From Nitrospirillum viridazoti CBAmc (GTDB lineage: Bacteria > Pseudomonadota > Alphaproteobacteria > Azospirillales > Azospirillaceae): DNA of 64,000 nucleotides. Position 1 is the first letter of the stretch, and each line of letters starts with the position of its first letter. The stretch spans positions 868,001 to 932,000 of the forward strand of contig NZ_CP022111.1 of the NCBI RefSeq assembly GCF_000730165.1. The letters are read 5' to 3'. This document shows positions 61,301-64,000 of the stretch, in pieces. The translations under genes were made by a program, and so were the position numbers. A model generated the notes under the pieces. It was given only the letters and a program-made list of their open reading frames with translations, searched no databases and was not told the DNA's origin.

Positions 61301-63071
61301 CCGTCCTTCTGTGCGATTCCGCTCCCGCGATTGGTTTGACGCGCCGGACCGGATCGACATGACCGCGCTCTATCTGGAGCGCTTCATGAATTACGGCATC
61401 ACGCCGCAGGAACTGCGCTCCGGCAAGCCCATCATCGGCATCGCCCAGACCGGCAGCGACATCTCTCCCTGCAATCGTATTCACCTGGATTTGGCCAAGC
61501 GCGTCCGCGACGGTATCCGCGACGCCGGCGGCATTCCCATGGAATTCCCGGTACACCCCATCTTTGAGAACTGCCGTCGTCCGACGGCGGCCATGGACCG
61601 GAATCTCGCTTACATGGGCTTGGTGGAGATCCTATACGGCTATCCCATCGACGCCGTGGTGCTGACCACCGGCTGCGACAAGACCACGCCCGCCGGCATC
61701 ATGGCCGCCAGCACGGTCGACATTCCGGCCATCGTCCTGTCCGGCGGCCCCATGCTGGATGGCTGGCACGAGGGAGACCTGGTAGGGTCGGGTACCGTCA
61801 TCTGGCGCAGCCGCCGCAAACTGGCGGCCGGCCTGATCGATGAGGAGGAGTTCCTGGACGCGGCGGCCTCCTCGGCGCCGTCGGCCGGCCACTGCAACAC
61901 CATGGGCACGGCCAGCACCATGAACGCCGTGGCCGAGGGCCTGGGCCTGTCGCTCACCGGCTGCTCCGCCATTCCCGCGCCCTACCGCGAACGCGGGCAG
62001 ATGGCGTACGAGACCGGCCGCCGCATCGTCGACATGGCCTATGAGGATCTACGCCCGTCCAAGATCCTGTCGCGCGAAAGCTTCCTGAACGCCATCAAGC
62101 TGGTGGGTGCGCTCGGCGGCTCTAGCAACGCGCAGCCGCACATCAACGCCATGGCCCGCCACGCCGGCGTGGAACTGACGGCCGACGACTGGCGCATCCA
62201 CGGCTATGACGTACCGCTGTTGGTCAACATGCAGCCGGCGGGCAAATATTTGGGCGAACGCTTCCACCGCGCCGGCGGCGTGCCCGCCGTGATGTGGGAG
62301 CTGCAGCAGGCGGGCAAGCTGTTCGACAAGGCGATGTCGGTCACCGGCCGCCCCATCGGCGAGAACCTGGAGGGCCGCGAGAGCCCGGACCGGGAGATGA
62401 TCACGCCCTACAGCGCGCCCTTGAAGGAGCGTGCTGGCTTCCTGGTGCTGAAGGGCAACCTGTTCGACTTCGCCATCATGAAGACCAGCGTGATCTCGGA
62501 AGAGTTCCGCCAGCGTTACCTGAGCGAGCCGGGCCGCGAGGGTGTGTATGAGGGCCGGGCCATCGTCTTCGACGGGCCGGACGATTACCACGAGCGCATC
62601 AACGACCCGGCGCTGAACATCGACGAACGCTGCATCCTGGTGGTGCGCGGCGCCGGTCCGCTGGGCTTCCCCGGCTCGGCCGAGGTGGTGAACATGCAGC
62701 CGCCCGACGCGCTGCTGAAGGCCGGCATCACCAGCCTGCCGACCATCGGCGACGGCCGCCAGTCCGGCACCTCGGACAGCCCGTCCATCCTGAACGCCTC
62801 GCCGGAGAGTGCAGTAGGCGGAGGGCTGGCATGGCTGCGCACCGGCGACACCATCCGCATCGACCTGAACCAGGGTACCTGCGACATGCTGGTGGATGAT
62901 GCCGAGATCCAGAAGCGCAAGGCCGATGGCATCCCGCCCACCCCGCCCAGCTACACGCCGTGGCAGGAGATGTACCGCCAGACCGTGGGCCAGCTGGATA
63001 GTGGCGGCTGCATGGAGCCGGCGTTGAAGTATCGGGGTGTCGTGGCCCATCCGCCACGGCACAACCATTGA
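61293..63071 (+). CDS. xylD: D-xylonate dehydratase XylD (IlvD/Edd family)
   Basis: The protein has 592 residues, the usual length for pentonate dehydratases. Cysteines for the Fe-S cluster are present: Cys60 (SPCNRIH), Cys128 (TTGCDKTTPAG) and Cys201 (GHCNTMGTASTMN). It dehydrates D-xylonate to 2-keto-3-deoxyxylonate, the XylX substrate. ATG 61293 overlaps the xylC end, indicating translational coupling. L-arabinonate dehydratase is a close relative and cannot be fully excluded without alignment. Confidence 0.92.
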   Translation: MVDRPSVRFRSRDWFDAPDRIDMTALYLERFMNYGITPQELRSGKPIIGIAQTGSDISPCNRIHLDLAKRVRDGIRDAGGIPMEFPVHPIFENCRRPTAAMDRNLAYMGLVEILYGYPIDAVVLTTGCDKTTPAGIMAASTVDIPAIVLSGGPMLDGWHEGDLVGSGTVIWRSRRKLAAGLIDEEEFLDAAASSAPSAGHCNTMGTASTMNAVAEGLGLSLTGCSAIPAPYRERGQMAYETGRRIVDMAYEDLRPSKILSRESFLNAIKLVGALGGSSNAQPHINAMARHAGVELTADDWRIHGYDVPLLVNMQPAGKYLGERFHRAGGVPAVMWELQQAGKLFDKAMSVTGRPIGENLEGRESPDREMITPYSAPLKERAGFLVLKGNLFDFAIMKTSVISEEFRQRYLSEPGREGVYEGRAIVFDGPDDYHERINDPALNIDERCILVVRGAGPLGFPGSAEVVNMQPPDALLKAGITSLPTIGDGRQSGTSDSPSILNASPESAVGGGLAWLRTGDTIRIDLNQGTCDMLVDDAEIQKRKADGIPPTPPSYTPWQEMYRQTVGQLDSGGCMEPALKYRGVVAHPPRHNH

Positions 63072-63135
63072 TCTGACGGATCCCCGGTGCCTGGCGACGT
63101 CATGTCCGGGTGCCGGCGGTGATCTGAGGTGCAAA

Positions 63136-63167
63136 GGCGTCCCCGTTCCAGGTGGAGCGGGGGCGCC
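63136..63167 (+). terminator. Intercistronic hairpin between xylD and the transporter gene
   Basis: A 10-bp GC stem with one G-U pair (63136-63145 with 63158-63167, 12-nt loop) lies 65 bp after xylD. There is no good T-run, so partial termination or 3' protection is likely. Confidence 0.5.
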
Positions 63168-63215
63168 TGGCTTTAGGACAAATGGCGGGCGACGTAGCCC
63201 GTCGGGGAGGAATGA

Positions 63216-64000
63216 ATGGGCAACAAGCAAGGCGCACTGTCGCTGACGACGGGCCTGACACTGATCGCCACCCTGGGCGGTCTGTTGTTCGGGTATGACA
63301 CCGCCGTCATTTCCGGCGCGATGGCCAGCATCGACATCAATTTCATCAAGCCGCTGAATCTGACGGAAACAGCGCATGACAGCCTTAAGGGCCTGACCAT
63401 TTCCAGCGCGCTGGCCGGCTGCGTCGTCGGTGGCCTCGTCGCGGGCAAGATGGCCGACCGTTTCGGCCGTAAGCCGACGCTGATCGTCGCCGCCTTGATG
63501 TTCCTCATCTGCTCGCTGGGATCGGCTTGGCCGGAGTTCGGTCTGGGCACCATCGGCCAGATGGGCCCGGACGCGCTGACGCCCTTCAACATCTACCGCA
63601 TCATCGGCGGCGTCGGTGTGGGCATCGCCTCGCTGGTTTCCCCCCTCTACATCGCCGAGATCGCGCCGGCCGAGTCCCGCGGCCGCCTCATCTCCTTCAA
63701 CCAGATCGCCATCGTCGGCGGCATGGTGGGCGTCTATTTCGTGAACTGGGCCATCGCCGGCCTCGGGGACGAAACCTGGCTGCATAGCACCGGCTGGCGC
63801 TGGATGTTCGCCTCCGAAGGGCTGCCCTCCATCCTGTTCGCCGTCCTGTTGCTGTTTGCCCCGGACACCCCCCGCTACCTGGTCATGCAGCGCCGTGACA
63901 ATGAGGCGTTGGACGTGCTGAAGCGTCTGGGCGGTGCCACCGACCCCAAGGTCACGCTGGTCGAGATCGAGGAAAGCCTGGTCGTGACCAACGAACGCCT
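63216..64000 (+). CDS. MFS sugar porter, xylose/H+ symporter type (cut by window end)
   Basis: The first 261 residues are visible. They show sugar-porter family motifs: GGLLFGYDTAVISGA in helix 1, GKMADRFGRKPTLI between helices 2 and 3, RIIGGVGVGIASLVSPLYIAEIAPAESRGRLISFNQ, and PDTPRYLV after helix 6. This is the XylE/GalP group. Placement after xylD suggests D-xylose import (xylE in Caulobacter-type operons). ATG 63216 has GGGGAGG 5 nt upstream. The C-terminal half lies outside the window. Confidence 0.9.
   Translation, partial: MGNKQGALSLTTGLTLIATLGGLLFGYDTAVISGAMASIDINFIKPLNLTETAHDSLKGLTISSALAGCVVGGLVAGKMADRFGRKPTLIVAALMFLICSLGSAWPEFGLGTIGQMGPDALTPFNIYRIIGGVGVGIASLVSPLYIAEIAPAESRGRLISFNQIAIVGGMVGVYFVNWAIAGLGDETWLHSTGWRWMFASEGLPSILFAVLLLFAPDTPRYLVMQRRDNEALDVLKRLGGATDPKVTLVEIEESLVVTNER

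Noticed and set aside
1-64000. Insertion sequences, prophage, CRISPR, tRNA or rRNA genes
   Set aside because: No transposase, integrase, repeat-spacer array or tRNA-like structure was recognised on reading; a tRNA scan would be the decisive check.

Overview
This is a high-GC window dense with secreted and outer-membrane carbohydrate genes. TonB-dependent receptors (TBDTs), LacI-family regulators, a Caulobacter-type oxidative xylose operon, gatCA and ruvX together suggest the chromosome of an alphaproteobacterium. Rhodospirillales/Azospirillaceae is my best guess, inferred from gene style only. I see no tRNA, rRNA, CRISPR, transposase or phage gene.

Layout. (1) 190-4572: small envelope and stress proteins (CsbD, SYLF, DUF2383, DUF883/YqjD-like, YqjE-like, entericidin), then a convergent Hsp70-family protein. 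(2) 4730-16108: a first glycoside locus with a LacI regulator, divergent TBDT, two GH3 enzymes, a type-B carboxylesterase and a FucP-like MFS transporter. (3) 16171-21171: housekeeping and miscellaneous genes: AEC transporter, ruvX, gatC-gatA, a secreted RNase T2 overlapping a small membrane protein, and two paralogous mini membrane proteins. (4) 21805-30343: a tripartite CzcCBA/Cus-like RND efflux system, a MetA-like outer-membrane protein and a chemoreceptor. (5) 30380-55500: a locus whose enzymes match those that take apart xyloglucan side chains and backbone: GH95 (fucosidase), GH3, SGNH esterase, GH35-like beta-galactosidase, GH31 alpha-xylosidase with a PA14 insert, and a second LacI regulator. 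Two tandem TBDT plus flavin-dependent halogenase modules sit inside it. (6) 55578-58267: metallophosphoesterase, cupredoxin, ECF sigma and anti-sigma operon. (7) 58406-64000: xylX-xylB-xylC-xylD and a sugar porter cut by the window end, the Weimberg route for D-xylose.

How it fits together. Regions 5 and 7 read as one metabolic unit: TBDTs import oligosaccharides, periplasmic or lipoprotein exo-enzymes remove fucose, galactose, acetyl, xylose and glucose units, and the xyl operon oxidises the released xylose. The sequence supports this at the regulatory level. Related 14-bp LacI-type boxes (pattern TGNTANCGNTANCA) lie at the GH95, GH3, GH35, lacI and xylX promoters, overlapping the spacer or -10. 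Both TBDT promoters instead carry two boxes just upstream of the -35, with identical spacing. The function of the two halogenase-like flavoproteins in a sugar locus is the most open question here.
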